DNA from: Methanobacteriota archaeon
GTDB lineage: Archaea; Halobacteriota; Methanomicrobia; Methanomicrobiales; Methanomicrobiaceae
Assembly (NCBI GenBank): GCA_016841485.1
Contig: JAENZA010000001.1
Location: forward strand, 62,001-126,000
Reading direction: 5' to 3'
DNA: 64,000 nucleotides
Both the position numbers and the translations under genes were made by a program. A model generated the notes under the pieces. That model was not told where the DNA came from and did not search any database. It was given only the letters and a program-made list of their open reading frames with translations. Numbering within the stretch: position 1 is the first letter of the stretch; each line of letters opens with the position of its first letter. Of the stretch, positions 54,501-63,578 are shown one piece after another.

Positions 54501-55749
54501 AACGTATCTCCATAACCTTTGTCAGCGCCGAACCGTCATGCCAGAATATGGTGATTTCATCTCCGGCACGGACTTCTGATGCGGATGATATGAGTCTGCT
54601 ATTGTCCCGCACCATGGTATATCCACGCTCAAGGGGGATCAGGGGATGTGCGGCACGAAGCAGGCCCGACAGATGTGCAACACCTTCTTTGCGCTGTTCC
54701 AGAAAACGAAGATATCCCCTGCTCATTCGTCCGCTCATATCTGCCAGACTCTCCTGTTCATAATTTATTCTCTTCCTGTGGCGATCCGGTCGCAGGCGGA
54801 GGCATAGATAAGTGAGGTCTTCCTGCCCGCGTGCAATGGTGCGTCCTGCCGAACGTCTGATTCGATCATGGATCTCCCCCAGTTCCCGCCTCATCTGGGC
54901 ACGGTCGGGGACCACAAGTTCCGCCGCAACTGAGGGCGTTGCAGCACGGACATCAGCAGCAAAATCCACCAGTGTCGTATCAACCTCATGACCGACCGCA
55001 CTTACGACCGGGGTCGTACAGGAAGCAACTGCCCTGACGACATCAGGGTGGTTGAATTCAAATAGATCTTCGAAACTTCCCCCTCCTCTTCCGACGATGA
55101 TCACATCAACATTCCCGTCGAGGGCCCGGATAGCATCAGCAATCTCCGTGTGCGCACCCTCCCCCTGAACCCTGCAGGGTGCAAGAAGTACGGATAATGG
55201 ATACCGGCGTGCAATGACCCGTTCTATGTCCCTGCGTGCAGCCCCTGTTTCAGCTGTGGCGACACCGACAGAAACAGGAAATTTCGGCAGGGGTTTTTTT
55301 ACCAGAGGATCAAAGTGACCTTCCCGTGCAAGCGATTCTTTCCACCGTTCAACCAGCAGGTGTTTGTCCCCTTCCCCGGCGGGCCGCATATCCCGGATAA
55401 TAAATTTATATTCTCCGTTCGGTTCATAGAGATCTACTGAACCGTATGCAAGAACCTGCATGCCGTTTGAAGGGAGAAACGAAAATTCGCGGGCATATGA
55501 TTTCCATACCGCACAGCGGATAAGCGAGGGGCGGTTGGACGAGAGCGCACTTCCGGAAAGGGAGAAATACAGATGTCCGGACCGGTGATGTGTGCAGTTG
55601 GTGACCTCCCCCGAAATCCACACGTCATGCAGACGGTGATCGTCCAGAAGATCCCGTATGACCTCTGAAATCTGCTCGACGGAATAGACAGTGAAGGAGG
55701 CCTCGTCCCCATTAAACCAGTCCATCTGTCTGATATCATTACCCAGCAT
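54484..55749 (-). CDS. xseA: Exodeoxyribonuclease VII large subunit
   Basis: 421 residues from the ATG at 55749 (frame extends to 55755). The N-terminal OB fold (VWISGEVTNCTHHRSGHLYFSL) is followed by the catalytic core with VIIVGRGGGSFEDLFEFN, SAVGHEVDTTLVDFAADVRAATPSVAAELVV, and then a helical region. All motifs of bacterial XseA are intact. The N-terminus could also begin at MDWFNGDE. This bacterial-type enzyme is unusual in Archaea but occurs in some methanogens and haloarchaea. Confidence 0.92.
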   Translation of the reverse strand: MLGNDIRQMDWFNGDEASFTVYSVEQISEVIRDLLDDHRLHDVWISGEVTNCTHHRSGHLYFSLSGSALSSNRPSLIRCAVWKSYAREFSFLPSNGMQVLAYGSVDLYEPNGEYKFIIRDMRPAGEGDKHLLVERWKESLAREGHFDPLVKKPLPKFPVSVGVATAETGAARRDIERVIARRYPLSVLLAPCRVQGEGAHTEIADAIRALDGNVDVIIVGRGGGSFEDLFEFNHPDVVRAVASCTTPVVSAVGHEVDTTLVDFAADVRAATPSVAAELVVPDRAQMRRELGEIHDRIRRSAGRTIARGQEDLTYLCLRLRPDRHRKRINYEQESLADMSGRMSRGYLRFLEQRKEGVAHLSGLLRAAHPLIPLERGYTMVRDNSRLISSASEVRAGDEITIFWHDGSALTKVMEIRYDGKL

Positions 55750-55810
55750 GATCAACCTATGGGTCGATAGTAACAGAAAGTTAAAGGGATACTACAGGAT
55801 AGGAGTGATC

Positions 55811-56632
55811 ATGGTCCGGATTGGTTGTTCGAGCATGTTTTTCCATGAATATCGTGTCGGTGAAATATTTACTTATCTGGAACAGGCCGGTTGTACAGCA
55901 ATAGAGTTCTGGGTTGAAACGCCATATTTCTGGTTATCCGGACTGCCCGTTCAGGAGCTGACGGATGCAATTGATGCGCACCCCAACCTCTCTCCCATTG
56001 CAATACATGGACCTGTACTGGACCTCAATCCCTGCTCGATCAACCCCGGAGTTGTTGAAGTATCGATTGGATATACCTGCAATGCCGGAGAAATCGGAGC
56101 GCTCGTCAATGCCTCCCTCCTGACCATACATCCGGGAAGAAGAACCGCAAAGCGTCCACCGTCAGAAATGGACTACCAAAGACTGGAATATTATCTTGAC
56201 GCCGTCCATACATGTATGAAAGACACGGGGGTGCCGGTTGCCATTGAAAATATGGAACCTAAAGTCAATGCATTGCTCTGCGCTCCGGACCAGATGGCAG
56301 AGACACTTGAAAACCATCCCTGGCTCAATTTTACCCTTGACACTGCACACGCGGCCATCGGCAATGCCGATGACCTGGAGGATTACATCAACTGGTTTTT
56401 CGACAGGATAGCAAACATCCATGTCAGTGCTGTCGGCCCGGGAGGACCGCACATGCGCATTGATGGCAACGAAGACATATCCCGCGCCCTCACGCTCCTC
56501 GCCGATTATGGCTATGCGGGACCACTGATACTTGAACTGGAAGACCTCCGTTTCAGCAGACAGCTTTCAGGAACGGAAAAGGTGGCAATTCTCAGGGAAG
56601 AAGTTTTGTGCCTTGAAAGGTTCTTTGATTAA
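55811..56632 (+). CDS. Sugar phosphate isomerase/epimerase-like TIM-barrel protein
   Basis: 273 residues from the ATG at 55811 (MVRIGCSSMFFHEYRVG). Xylose-isomerase-like/AP endonuclease 2 fold: IEFWVETPYFW, PIAIHGPVLDLNP, LLTIHPGRR, VPVAIENMEP, LDTAHAAIGNADD and HVSAVGPGG carry the usual His/Glu/Asp metal ligands. Substrate unknown. It starts 62 bases from xseA on the opposite strand. SD GGAGTGAT lies just upstream. Confidence 0.82.
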   Translation: MVRIGCSSMFFHEYRVGEIFTYLEQAGCTAIEFWVETPYFWLSGLPVQELTDAIDAHPNLSPIAIHGPVLDLNPCSINPGVVEVSIGYTCNAGEIGALVNASLLTIHPGRRTAKRPPSEMDYQRLEYYLDAVHTCMKDTGVPVAIENMEPKVNALLCAPDQMAETLENHPWLNFTLDTAHAAIGNADDLEDYINWFFDRIANIHVSAVGPGGPHMRIDGNEDISRALTLLADYGYAGPLILELEDLRFSRQLSGTEKVAILREEVLCLERFFD

Positions 56633-56721
56633 AAGGTTTTATCTGGATATACCACCAAAGAAGATGCGTTACAGTATATGAATAGATACCATTCTTTAAG
56701 CCGCATGGACGGCGTGGTGCA

Positions 56722-57990
56722 ATGATCGACACCAGTATTGCACTGATAATTTTTGTGGCCTGCCTTATTCTTTCAGGATTCTTTTCCGGTTCTGAGGTTG
56801 CGCTCATTTCCATAAATCCTGCAAAGGTCCGCACACTTGTAGAACAGAAGAAAAAAGGTTCTGTTGCTCTGGAGCATCTGAAGGCCGACCCTGATCGCCT
56901 TTTAATTACCATTCTCATAGGCAATAATCTCGTAAATATTGCCGCGGCCTCAATCGCAACGGCAGTTGCCATTTCCATATGGGGTGAAATAGGGGTAGGG
57001 GTAGCGACCTTTTTTACCACGCTCGTATTGCTCACCTTGGGGGAGATCATTCCAAAGACCTATGCTTCCCGGTCGTCAGAACATGTCGCCCTCCTGGTAG
57101 CACGCCCTATACTCTACATGTCGTATGTCCTCTACCCGTTGTTCCGGATTCTCGATCTCGGCAAAAAAGCATTTTCCCGGGACCAGGTAATCCGGCCAAC
57201 GGTTACAGAAGACGAGATCAAGCAGTGGATCGATGTGGGGGAAGAGGAAGGAACCATCGAGGAACAGGAACATGAGATGCTCTACCGGGTGTTTCGCTTC
57301 TCAGATACGATTACCCGTGAGGTCATGACACCACGCACCGATGTGGTCATGATTGATGTCGAGGATCCTCTTGAGGATTCCATCAACATCTTCAATGAGA
57401 CTGGGTATACGCGCATCCCGGTCTATGATGACCAGATAGACAACATCATCGGTATTCTAAATGTCAAAGACGTATTTGAGGCGATTTACTCAAAGCGGGA
57501 GGGTGTAACCATTCCCGACCTCATTTATGAAGCATACTTCGTACCCGAAACGAAGGACATTGATGATCTGCTTCGTGAACTGCAGAAGAAAAAACTGCAC
57601 ATAGCCATTGTAATCAATGAATATGGCACCTTTGCAGGTATCATCACCGTCGAAGACATTCTGGAGGAACTCGTGGGAGAGATCATGGATGAATTCGACG
57701 AGGAAGAACCGGAAATTCAGAAGATCAGTGACATGGTCTATATCATCAATGCAGGCGCATGGGTCGAACGGGTCAATGAAACCCTCAATATCCACCTGCC
57801 TCTCGACGATTCATACGAGACGATAGGGGGCCTCATCATCAACCAACTGGGGCACATTCCCCGGAAGGGAGAAGTCGTCGAGATTCCGGAAAGTGGAATC
57901 CGGCTGATGGTGATGAGAATGGCGGATAAACGCATCGAAGATCTCAAACTTATCTTCCCGATGGAAAGAAGCAACGGTGAGAATCGTTAA
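56722..57990 (+). CDS. CNNM/CorC-type membrane protein with CBS pair
   Basis: 422 residues. The DUF21 membrane domain covers ~1-150 with three or four helices (VACLILSGFFSGSEVALISI, LITILIGNNLVNIAAASIATA). It is followed by the MTPRTDV CBS pair (about 200-325) and a CorC_HlyC domain at the C-terminus (SYETIGGLIINQLGHIPRKGE). Related to Mg/Co or Na exporters and to hemolysin-like proteins. Probable divalent-cation transport; direction is not visible. Confidence 0.87.
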   Translation: MIDTSIALIIFVACLILSGFFSGSEVALISINPAKVRTLVEQKKKGSVALEHLKADPDRLLITILIGNNLVNIAAASIATAVAISIWGEIGVGVATFFTTLVLLTLGEIIPKTYASRSSEHVALLVARPILYMSYVLYPLFRILDLGKKAFSRDQVIRPTVTEDEIKQWIDVGEEEGTIEEQEHEMLYRVFRFSDTITREVMTPRTDVVMIDVEDPLEDSINIFNETGYTRIPVYDDQIDNIIGILNVKDVFEAIYSKREGVTIPDLIYEAYFVPETKDIDDLLRELQKKKLHIAIVINEYGTFAGIITVEDILEELVGEIMDEFDEEEPEIQKISDMVYIINAGAWVERVNETLNIHLPLDDSYETIGGLIINQLGHIPRKGEVVEIPESGIRLMVMRMADKRIEDLKLIFPMERSNGENR

Positions 57991-58014
57991 GATTCTCCCG
58001 GCCAAATAAATACT

Positions 58015-58629
58015 ATGAAACGCATTGCCGTTCTCGCATCAGGGTACGGATCCAACTTTCAGGCCATTATTGACCGTGTACGAGACGGTGCAATTCCTGC
58101 CCGTATCATCCGCCTGATAACCGACAATCCCGGGGCCTATTCGATTGAAAGGGCGGTTGATGCAGGTATCGAGGTGTGTGCCATTGATTTTCGTTCCTTT
58201 GGCACTCGATCCGACTATGACCAGAAACTCGAACAGGCAATGGATGAAACCGGCGCGGATCTCTTCGTCCTCGCCGGATATATGAGACTTCTCAATGACA
58301 AAACGGCTGCAAAATTTGCAGGAAAGATGATTAATATTCATCCGTCCCTGCTTCCCAGTTTCACCGGTCTCCACGCCCAGAAACAGGCAATTGATTATGG
58401 CGTGAAGGTTGCCGGATGCACAGTACACTTTGTCGACGAAGGTATGGACTCAGGTCCGATCATTCTCCAGAGAGTTGTCGATGTTGAAGAGACCGATGAT
58501 GAAAATTTACTTGTAAAAAAGATCATGGAACACGAACATCAGGCACTCCCCTACGCCGTGCAGCTTTTTTGTGAAGACCGGCTCAGTATCAACGGACGCC
58601 ATGTCCATATTCGTCCAAAAGACGAATAA
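58015..58629 (+). CDS. purN: Phosphoribosylglycinamide formyltransferase (10-formyl-THF type)
   Basis: 204 residues. Catalytic Asn-His-Asp: NIHPSLLPSFTG (near 105) and VDEGMDSGPII (Asp near 144). N-terminal ASGYGSNFQAII is the phosphate-binding loop. Purine synthesis step 3. Many Archaea use PurT; this is the folate-dependent version, and the source of the one-carbon unit here is not addressed. 24 bases after the CNNM gene. Confidence 0.95.
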   Translation: MKRIAVLASGYGSNFQAIIDRVRDGAIPARIIRLITDNPGAYSIERAVDAGIEVCAIDFRSFGTRSDYDQKLEQAMDETGADLFVLAGYMRLLNDKTAAKFAGKMINIHPSLLPSFTGLHAQKQAIDYGVKVAGCTVHFVDEGMDSGPIILQRVVDVEETDDENLLVKKIMEHEHQALPYAVQLFCEDRLSINGRHVHIRPKDE

Positions 58630-58671
58630 CTTTCAGGCCTGAAATCAAGAGATACCAGGAACATACCGGAT

Positions 58672-58992
58672 ATGGGAATACGCAGAAGACGTCCGAAGAA
58701 GAATGGCATCGCACTGGAACGTATCGAAATTCTCTTCAGTTGCGCACAGAAGGAATTTGCCGTTCATCCGGAACTGAGTAAAGACTATGTCGAACGCGCA
58801 CGCAGAATTGCAATGCGTGAGCGAATCCGCATCCCCAGGACGCTCAAACGTCAATATTGCAGGAAATGTTCCGCCTATCTCGTTCCCGGCATCAATGCGC
58901 GGGTCCGGATTCACAGGGGAAAAATCATCATAACATGCCGTGAATGTGGCAACCAGTGGAGACATCCGGTGGTGAGGAATTATAGGAAATAA
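58672..58992 (+). CDS. rnp4: RNase P protein component 4 (Rpp21/Rpr2)
   Basis: 106 residues. The zinc ribbon is formed by CRKC (near 64-67) and CREC (near 93-96). N-terminal MGIRRRRPKK and the RARRIAMRERIRIP helix are basic RNA-binding parts. Protein subunit for tRNA 5' processing. First gene of the long plus-strand run that ends at srp54. Overlaps the probable yhbY start. Confidence 0.93.
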   Translation: MGIRRRRPKKNGIALERIEILFSCAQKEFAVHPELSKDYVERARRIAMRERIRIPRTLKRQYCRKCSAYLVPGINARVRIHRGKIIITCRECGNQWRHPVVRNYRK

Positions 58993-59221
58993 ACATACTG
59001 AACAAAAAGAAGCAAGCCAACTGAAGGCGAGCGTCTGGATTGGAAAAAGCGGCTTATCAGAACATACGATCGATGAAATATGCCGGCAGATACGTGACAA
59101 CAGGATTGTCAAAGTCAAATGGCTCAGAAGTACTGAAGTGGAACCTGAGGAAGTTGCCCATCTCTGCGCGGCACGCCTGATACAGGTGCGCGGAAGGACC
59201 ATGGTCCTTGGACGCAGGTAA
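58979..59221 (+). CDS. yhbY: YhbY/CRM-domain RNA-binding protein, no canonical start
   Basis: Frame read directly from sequence. It contains LKASVWIGKSGLSEHTIDEI, VKVKWLRSTEVEPEEVA and the end LIQVRGRTMVLGRR, which is the archaeal CRM/YhbY domain (ribosome assembly-type RNA binding). There is no ATG, GTG or TTG between the in-frame stop at 58973 and the domain. The best candidate is ATT at 58979, preceded by GGTGGTGAGG. A CTG at 59021 is an alternative and would give 66 residues. It sits between rnp4 and rps19e, a usual place for this gene. The gene is likely real, but its start is uncertain. Confidence 0.65.
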   Translation: MIGNKHTEQKEASQLKASVWIGKSGLSEHTIDEICRQIRDNRIVKVKWLRSTEVEPEEVAHLCAARLIQVRGRTMVLGRR

Positions 59222-59327
59222 AGGACGATCAGAAAGAGCCGAAGTGGCAAGCTTCACGAAATATATAAAAGGCACTCCGACCAATATGTAAAGACTGCTA
59301 CTTGGCATACATGAGAGTGGTTAGTGA

Positions 59328-59777
59328 ATGACAACCGTATACGACATACCCCCTGAGGTACTCATCCAGAAGGCTGCAGAAGAGCTCAAAGCTATGGAAG
59401 CAGTCGAGTCTCCGGACTGGGCACAGTTCGCAAAGACAGGGGTACACAAAGAAGCACCACCATTTGATGAGGAATGGTGGTACATACGCGCCGCATCTGT
59501 ACTGCGCCGTATTTACGTTGACGGACCCGTCGGCGTTGAAAGGCTGAGAACATTCTACGGAGGCAAGAAAAACCGGGGTTCAAACCCGTCTCAGTTCCGT
59601 AAAGGAAGCGGCTCTGTACTACGAAAGATAGTACAGCAACTTGAGCAGGAAGGCCTTATCGGAAACACCCCTAAGGGTCGTGTTATCACTGCAAAAGGCC
59701 GTTCATTCCTTGATGGTGTTGCCTTCTCCGTAAAAACGGAGATCGTAGAACAGAACGCTGCGCTAGCAAAGTACTGA
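59328..59777 (+). CDS. rps19e: 30S ribosomal protein S19e
   Basis: 149 residues. Family core: TTVYDIPPEVLIQKAAEELK, EEWWYIRAASVLRRIYVDGPVGVERLR and FRKGSGSVLRKIVQQLEQEGLI. Small-subunit protein of Archaea and eukaryotes. The 106 bases after yhbY carry a TATA-like TATATAA (59264-59270), so a second promoter is possible. A T-loop-like GGGGTTCAAACCC (near 59576-59588) is coding, not a tRNA. Confidence 0.96.
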   Translation: MTTVYDIPPEVLIQKAAEELKAMEAVESPDWAQFAKTGVHKEAPPFDEEWWYIRAASVLRRIYVDGPVGVERLRTFYGGKKNRGSNPSQFRKGSGSVLRKIVQQLEQEGLIGNTPKGRVITAKGRSFLDGVAFSVKTEIVEQNAALAKY

Positions 59778-59791
59778 TGGGTGTGAGATAG

Positions 59792-60133
59792 ATGGCAGAC
59801 GACGAGCTTGCGGACCTCCGGCGGAGACGTATGGAGGAACTCCAGCGCCAGCAGATGAATCAGGCTGCGGCAGAAGAGGAGATGGCCGCCCGGCAGCAAC
59901 AGCAGGACGCACAGATCCAGATGATCCTTATGCAGATCCTTGAACCCGAAGCACGCGAGCGGTTGAATACCATCAAGCTGACCCGTCCGGATTTTGCACA
60001 GGCTGTCGAGCATCAACTCGTCATGCTTGCCCAGAGTGGAAGACTCAGGGGTAAGATCAATGATGAGATGCTCAAAGGGCTGCTCAAACAGCTGACACCG
60101 CAGAAGACCGACTACAAAATTACTCGCAAGTGA
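59792..60133 (+). CDS. PDCD5-family DNA-binding protein
   Basis: 113 residues, archaeal homologue of programmed cell death protein 5. N-terminal acidic/glutamine helix (ADDELADLRRRRMEELQRQQ), then the three-helix core ILEPEARERLNTIKLTRPDFAQAVEHQLV. Nucleic-acid binding is predicted; biological role uncertain. Overlaps the PP-loop gene by TGATG. Confidence 0.88.
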   Translation: MADDELADLRRRRMEELQRQQMNQAAAEEEMAARQQQQDAQIQMILMQILEPEARERLNTIKLTRPDFAQAVEHQLVMLAQSGRLRGKINDEMLKGLLKQLTPQKTDYKITRK

Positions 60134-60723
60134 TGAAGGCCGGAGTGCTCTTTTCCGGTGGAAAGGACAGTTCCCTTGCTGCCCTCATGCTCTCCCGAGA
60201 CTATGAAGTCGAACTGAACACATTCGTGTTCAGAGGGGAAACGCCCATCAGGGCCATTGAGAATGCAGCGCGGGCATTGGAACTTCCATTGAGAAAACGG
60301 CTATTTTCAGCTGGACTCCTTGAAACGGTTGTCGATATGATGACATCGAACGGCTATCCGAACGATGCCATCAATCTCGTGCACAGGAACGCCATCACCT
60401 CCCTCGCAAGGGAGAATTACGATGTTATAGGGGATGGAACGCGGATGAATGACCGCGTTCCTATGCTCAGCCTGCCGGAAGTACAGAGTCTGGAGGCACG
60501 GTATGAGTGCACCTACGTGCGTCCTCTGCTTGGATTCGGAAAAGCCGCCGTTGACGAACTTGTCGCCCGCCACTTTAATGTGGAATACGGAGAAACAGGT
60601 CATATCGAAAACGGGGACTATGAACTCGAAATCCGGGCAGCATTCAATGCACAGGGTATCGACCCGTACACAGTATTCCCCCCCGGCCACCAGCAGTCTC
60701 TGGTGACTGGCAGAAAGGAATAA
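60133..60723 (+). CDS. PP-loop superfamily ATPase
   Basis: 196 residues. The PP-loop motif is LFSGGKDSS (residues 6-14). [12 protein letters not shown] and [18 protein letters not shown] are further parts of an adenylating ATP pyrophosphatase, as in tRNA thiolation and modification enzymes or diphthamide ligases. No thioredoxin-like or RNA-binding extension. Located amid ribosomal genes, so a tRNA or translation-factor modification role is reasonable but inferred. Confidence 0.75.
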   Translation: MKAGVLFSGGKDSSLAALMLSRDYEVELNTFVFRGETPIRAIENAARALELPLRKRLFSAGLLETVVDMMTSNGYPNDAINLVHRNAITSLARENYDVIGDGTRMNDRVPMLSLPEVQSLEARYECTYVRPLLGFGKAAVDELVARHFNVEYGETGHIENGDYELEIRAAFNAQGIDPYTVFPPGHQQSLVTGRKE

Positions 60724-60746
60724 TACCACCACATGGTGAAGGAAAC

Positions 60747-60899
60747 ATGAGCAAAGTTACAAAGGGCCGCAAGGTCAGGCTCGCAAAGGCATGTGAACAG
60801 AATCGTCGCGTGCCTGCATGGGTAATGATCAAAACAAAAAGGAATGTGACATCACACCCGCGCCGTCGCAACTGGAGGCGCAGCTCTCTGAAGGTGTAA
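60747..60899 (+). CDS. rpl39e: 50S ribosomal protein L39e
   Basis: 50 residues, very basic: [19 protein letters not shown] with the ending [12 protein letters not shown], exactly the L39e pattern. GGTGAAGGAA Shine-Dalgarno sequence upstream. Small protein at the exit tunnel of the large subunit. Read directly from sequence; its short length makes it easily missed. Confidence 0.94.
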   Translation: MSKVTKGRKVRLAKACEQNRRVPAWVMIKTKRNVTSHPRRRNWRRSSLKV

Positions 60900-60903
60900 G
60901 GTT

Positions 60904-61167
60904 ATGGCAGATATCCTCAACGAACAGATCTACATCATTCCTCTCAGGGATGTAAAAAAAGCCCCTCGCTGGAAGAGGAGTAACCGTGCGATCAAAGAGA
61001 TCCGTACCTATCTCTCAAAACACATGAAGAGCGAAGATATCAAGCTCGATAAAAGTATCAATGAGAAGGTCTGGGAACACGGATCCGAAAAACCGCCGCG
61101 AAAAATTCGCGTCCGGGCCATGAAGTTCGAGGACGGTCAGGTCCAGGCAGAACTTGCAGAAGAGTGA
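60904..61167 (+). CDS. rpl31e: 50S ribosomal protein L31e
   Basis: 87 residues. [33 protein letters not shown] and the [13 protein letters not shown] block are family features. Four bases after rpl39e, one base before eif6. Confidence 0.95.
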   Translation: MADILNEQIYIIPLRDVKKAPRWKRSNRAIKEIRTYLSKHMKSEDIKLDKSINEKVWEHGSEKPPRKIRVRAMKFEDGQVQAELAEE

Positions 61168-61168
61168 A

Positions 61169-61831
61169 ATGACAGATACGATCGACTTTGCAGGCAACGA
61201 ACATATCGGCGTTTACACCCGTGTATTCGACGATGTTGCATTCGTTCCGCCCGAAGCTCCTGAAGAGTACATCAGTGCCGTAGGGAGAGAACTCCATGTG
61301 GAAGTTGCCGAGACGACGATACAGGGAAGCTCGATAATCGGGTCACTCCTGGTAGGCAATTCCTGCGGGTTCGTTGTTTCCGGACTTGCTTCAGCACAGG
61401 AAATTGAATTCCTGAAAGGTTACCGGAAGGTTATGCTCCTTGAGCGGGGAATGAACGCAGCAGGGAATGTCATTCTTGTGAATGATGACCTGGCCGTGGT
61501 CCATCCCGATATGCCGGAACGGATTGCAGAGGAGATCTCCACTTTTCTCGAAGTCCCCGTCCTGATGATGCCCATCGGAGGCGTTGCGACAGTCGGGATG
61601 GCTGCAGTTGCGACCAATAAGGGATTCCTCCTCCCACCTCGATCTTCCAGACAGGAGATCGAGGCGATCGAAGAGTACACCGATCTCCCTGTTGGAACGG
61701 GTACGATTAACATGGGATCCAATCTTATCGGAACCGGACTGATTGCAAACTCGAAGGGATACCTTGCGGGAACAGCAACGAGCGGATATGAGCTTGGAAG
61801 AATTGAAGAAGTATTAGGTTTTGTGGAGTGA
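61169..61831 (+). CDS. eif6: Translation initiation factor aIF6
   Basis: 220 residues from the ATG at 61169; the frame opens 15 bases earlier. The five-fold pentein repeats appear as NEHIGVYTRVFDDVAFVP, SLLVGNSCGFVVSG, NDDLAVVHPDMPE, NKGFLLPPRSSRQEIE and NSKGYLAGTATSGYELGRI. Anti-association factor of the large subunit. Confidence 0.95.
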   Translation: MTDTIDFAGNEHIGVYTRVFDDVAFVPPEAPEEYISAVGRELHVEVAETTIQGSSIIGSLLVGNSCGFVVSGLASAQEIEFLKGYRKVMLLERGMNAAGNVILVNDDLAVVHPDMPERIAEEISTFLEVPVLMMPIGGVATVGMAAVATNKGFLLPPRSSRQEIEAIEEYTDLPVGTGTINMGSNLIGTGLIANSKGYLAGTATSGYELGRIEEVLGFVE

Positions 61832-61836
61832 TTACA

Positions 61837-62028
61837 ATGACAGAACAAACATTTGAGGTGCAGGGTGAATACCGTGAACGCGATGCATGGAAACCCTTTA
61901 CGAAAATCGTTTCGGCCGCTAATGAGAAAGGCGCAGAGGAGCGTATTTTCAGCATTATCGGCAGTAAACACCACCTTAAAAGGAATTATATCAGGATAAA
62001 CGGCATTACTCTGGCAAGTGGTGAATAA
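61837..62028 (+). CDS. rpl18a: 50S ribosomal protein L18Ae (LX)
   Basis: 63 residues from the ATG at 61837 (MTEQTFEVQGEYRERDAWKPF). The remainder AANEKGAEERIFSIIGSKHHLKRNYIRI is the usual LX core. Start is 5 bases after the eif6 stop. Standard neighbour of eif6 and pfdA in Euryarchaeota. Confidence 0.93.
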   Translation: MTEQTFEVQGEYRERDAWKPFTKIVSAANEKGAEERIFSIIGSKHHLKRNYIRINGITLASGE

Positions 62029-62029
62029 C

Positions 62030-62470
62030 GTGAATGATGTGGACCCTCGAGACATCCAGATGCTTGAGCAGTACCTCACGCAGTTCACCCAGCAGGTGGA
62101 GGCATATTCCAGGCAGCTTGAAATGCTGCAGGGACGCAGGCTTGAAACAGCCACTGCGGCTGAAACCCTGAATACCCTTGCAGGTGAAGAGGAGCCTACC
62201 GTCCTTCTTCAGATTGGTGGCGGTGCGAGTCTCAGGGTGAAAATTCTTGATGCCGACTCCGTCCTTCTGAATATCGGTTCGGACGTTGTTGTTGAGCGTA
62301 CAAATTCAGAATCAACCGAATATCTCAACAATCGTGTAAAGGAGCTTGAAGCGCTCGAAAAGAAAGTAGCCGAATCAATTGAACAGGTTCAGAAACAGGC
62401 AAAAGAAGTCGCTTCAAGAATGGAGACGGCTTACATGCAGGCCCAGTCACAGATGAACCGGGGCGCATAA
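62030..62470 (+). CDS. pfdA: Prefoldin subunit alpha
   Basis: 146 residues from a GTG at 62030, chosen for GGTGA 5 bases upstream; in-frame GTGs at 62018 and 62021 are alternatives. Two coiled-coil arms (IQMLEQYLTQFTQQVEAYSRQLEML and a C-terminal VKELEALEKKVAESIEQVQKQ) flank a beta hairpin core (TVLLQIGGGASLRVKI). Chaperone hexamer that delivers unfolded protein to the thermosome. Confidence 0.93.
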   Translation: MNDVDPRDIQMLEQYLTQFTQQVEAYSRQLEMLQGRRLETATAAETLNTLAGEEEPTVLLQIGGGASLRVKILDADSVLLNIGSDVVVERTNSESTEYLNNRVKELEALEKKVAESIEQVQKQAKEVASRMETAYMQAQSQMNRGA

Positions 62471-62483
62471 TGCGTGATCCAGC

Positions 62484-63578
62484 ATGTTTGATTCTCTGAA
62501 GTCAAAACTCCTAAATGTCCGGGGTAAGCTGTCGAAAAATATCGAGGAGTCCATTGAAGAGACCTCTGCAGGTTCGAAAAAGATCAATGATATTGAATCA
62601 CCTGCAGGATCTTCTCCTGTAGCCAAACAGCAGGCCCAGCCATCAGAACAACCATCTTCAAAAATCGCGGCCAGAAACCAGCACTCTTTTTCCGACAGGG
62701 TAAAGACCCTCGTCAAAGATCGTGAAGTAGTCATTTCTGAGAAAAAGATTGAAGGCACACTTCAGGATCTCGAGATTATCCTTCTGGAAAATGATGTTGC
62801 TCTTCCTGCTGTTGATGCTATTTCATCGCGGATGAAAGAGAACCTCACCGGTTCGACAAAAAAGATTACGCAGTCCGTCGATGCAATGGTCGTAGAGGCG
62901 CTCAAAGATGCGCTTCTCGACGTGCTTGGGGATGGATTCTCCCTGACAGGGTATATCGAGACCCACGAACGGCCCGTAAAGATCCTGTTTACCGGGGTGA
63001 ACGGAGCTGGTAAGACCACCACTGTGGCCAAAGTCGCCCACTATCTCAAAAAGAACGGGTACAGCGTTGTTATCGGCTCAGGAGATACCTTCAGGGCGGG
63101 GGCAAACGAACAGATGCAGACGCATGCCGATCGTATCGGCATTAAGGTCATCAAACACCAGGAAGGTGCTGATCCTTCTGCAGTTCTGTTTGATACTGTC
63201 GAGTATGCACGCGCACATGGCATAGATGTGGTTCTTGCAGATACGGCAGGACGCTTCCACAACCGGGCAAATCTGATGAATCAGCTGGAAAAGATCCGGC
63301 GCGTCATGAAACCTGATATTGTAACATACATCGATGAAGCGGTTGCAGGGAATGATGCCGTCATCCGGGCTGAAGAATTTAACAATGCGGTAGGGACGGA
63401 TACAGTCATCCTTACCAAGGCAGACATGGACACCAGGGGAGGTGCCGCAATATCCATTGCCCACACCATTGGAAAGCCAATCATGTTCCTCGGTATCGGC
63501 CAGGGATATGATGATATCATTGCGTTCGAACCAGAGAGGATCGTTGAGGAAATTCTTGGAGGAGACGACAAATGTTAG
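62484..63578 (+). CDS. ftsY: Signal recognition particle receptor FtsY
   Basis: 364 residues. An acidic, low-complexity N-terminus (about 1-70) precedes the NG GTPase. G1 is GVNGAGKTT (about 170-178). DTFRAGA, DTAGR and [11 protein letters not shown] follow, and the C-terminal [15 protein letters not shown] is the usual ending. Receptor for SRP-ribosome complexes at the membrane. Overlaps srp54 by 7 bases. Confidence 0.95.
   Translation: MFDSLKSKLLNVRGKLSKNIEESIEETSAGSKKINDIESPAGSSPVAKQQAQPSEQPSSKIAARNQHSFSDRVKTLVKDREVVISEKKIEGTLQDLEIILLENDVALPAVDAISSRMKENLTGSTKKITQSVDAMVVEALKDALLDVLGDGFSLTGYIETHERPVKILFTGVNGAGKTTTVAKVAHYLKKNGYSVVIGSGDTFRAGANEQMQTHADRIGIKVIKHQEGADPSAVLFDTVEYARAHGIDVVLADTAGRFHNRANLMNQLEKIRRVMKPDIVTYIDEAVAGNDAVIRAEEFNNAVGTDTVILTKADMDTRGGAAISIAHTIGKPIMFLGIGQGYDDIIAFEPERIVEEILGGDDKC

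Noticed and set aside
59576..59588. tRNA T-loop-like GGGGTTCAAACCC
   Set aside because: No acceptor, D or anticodon arms fit around it, and the stretch is coding sequence of rps19e.
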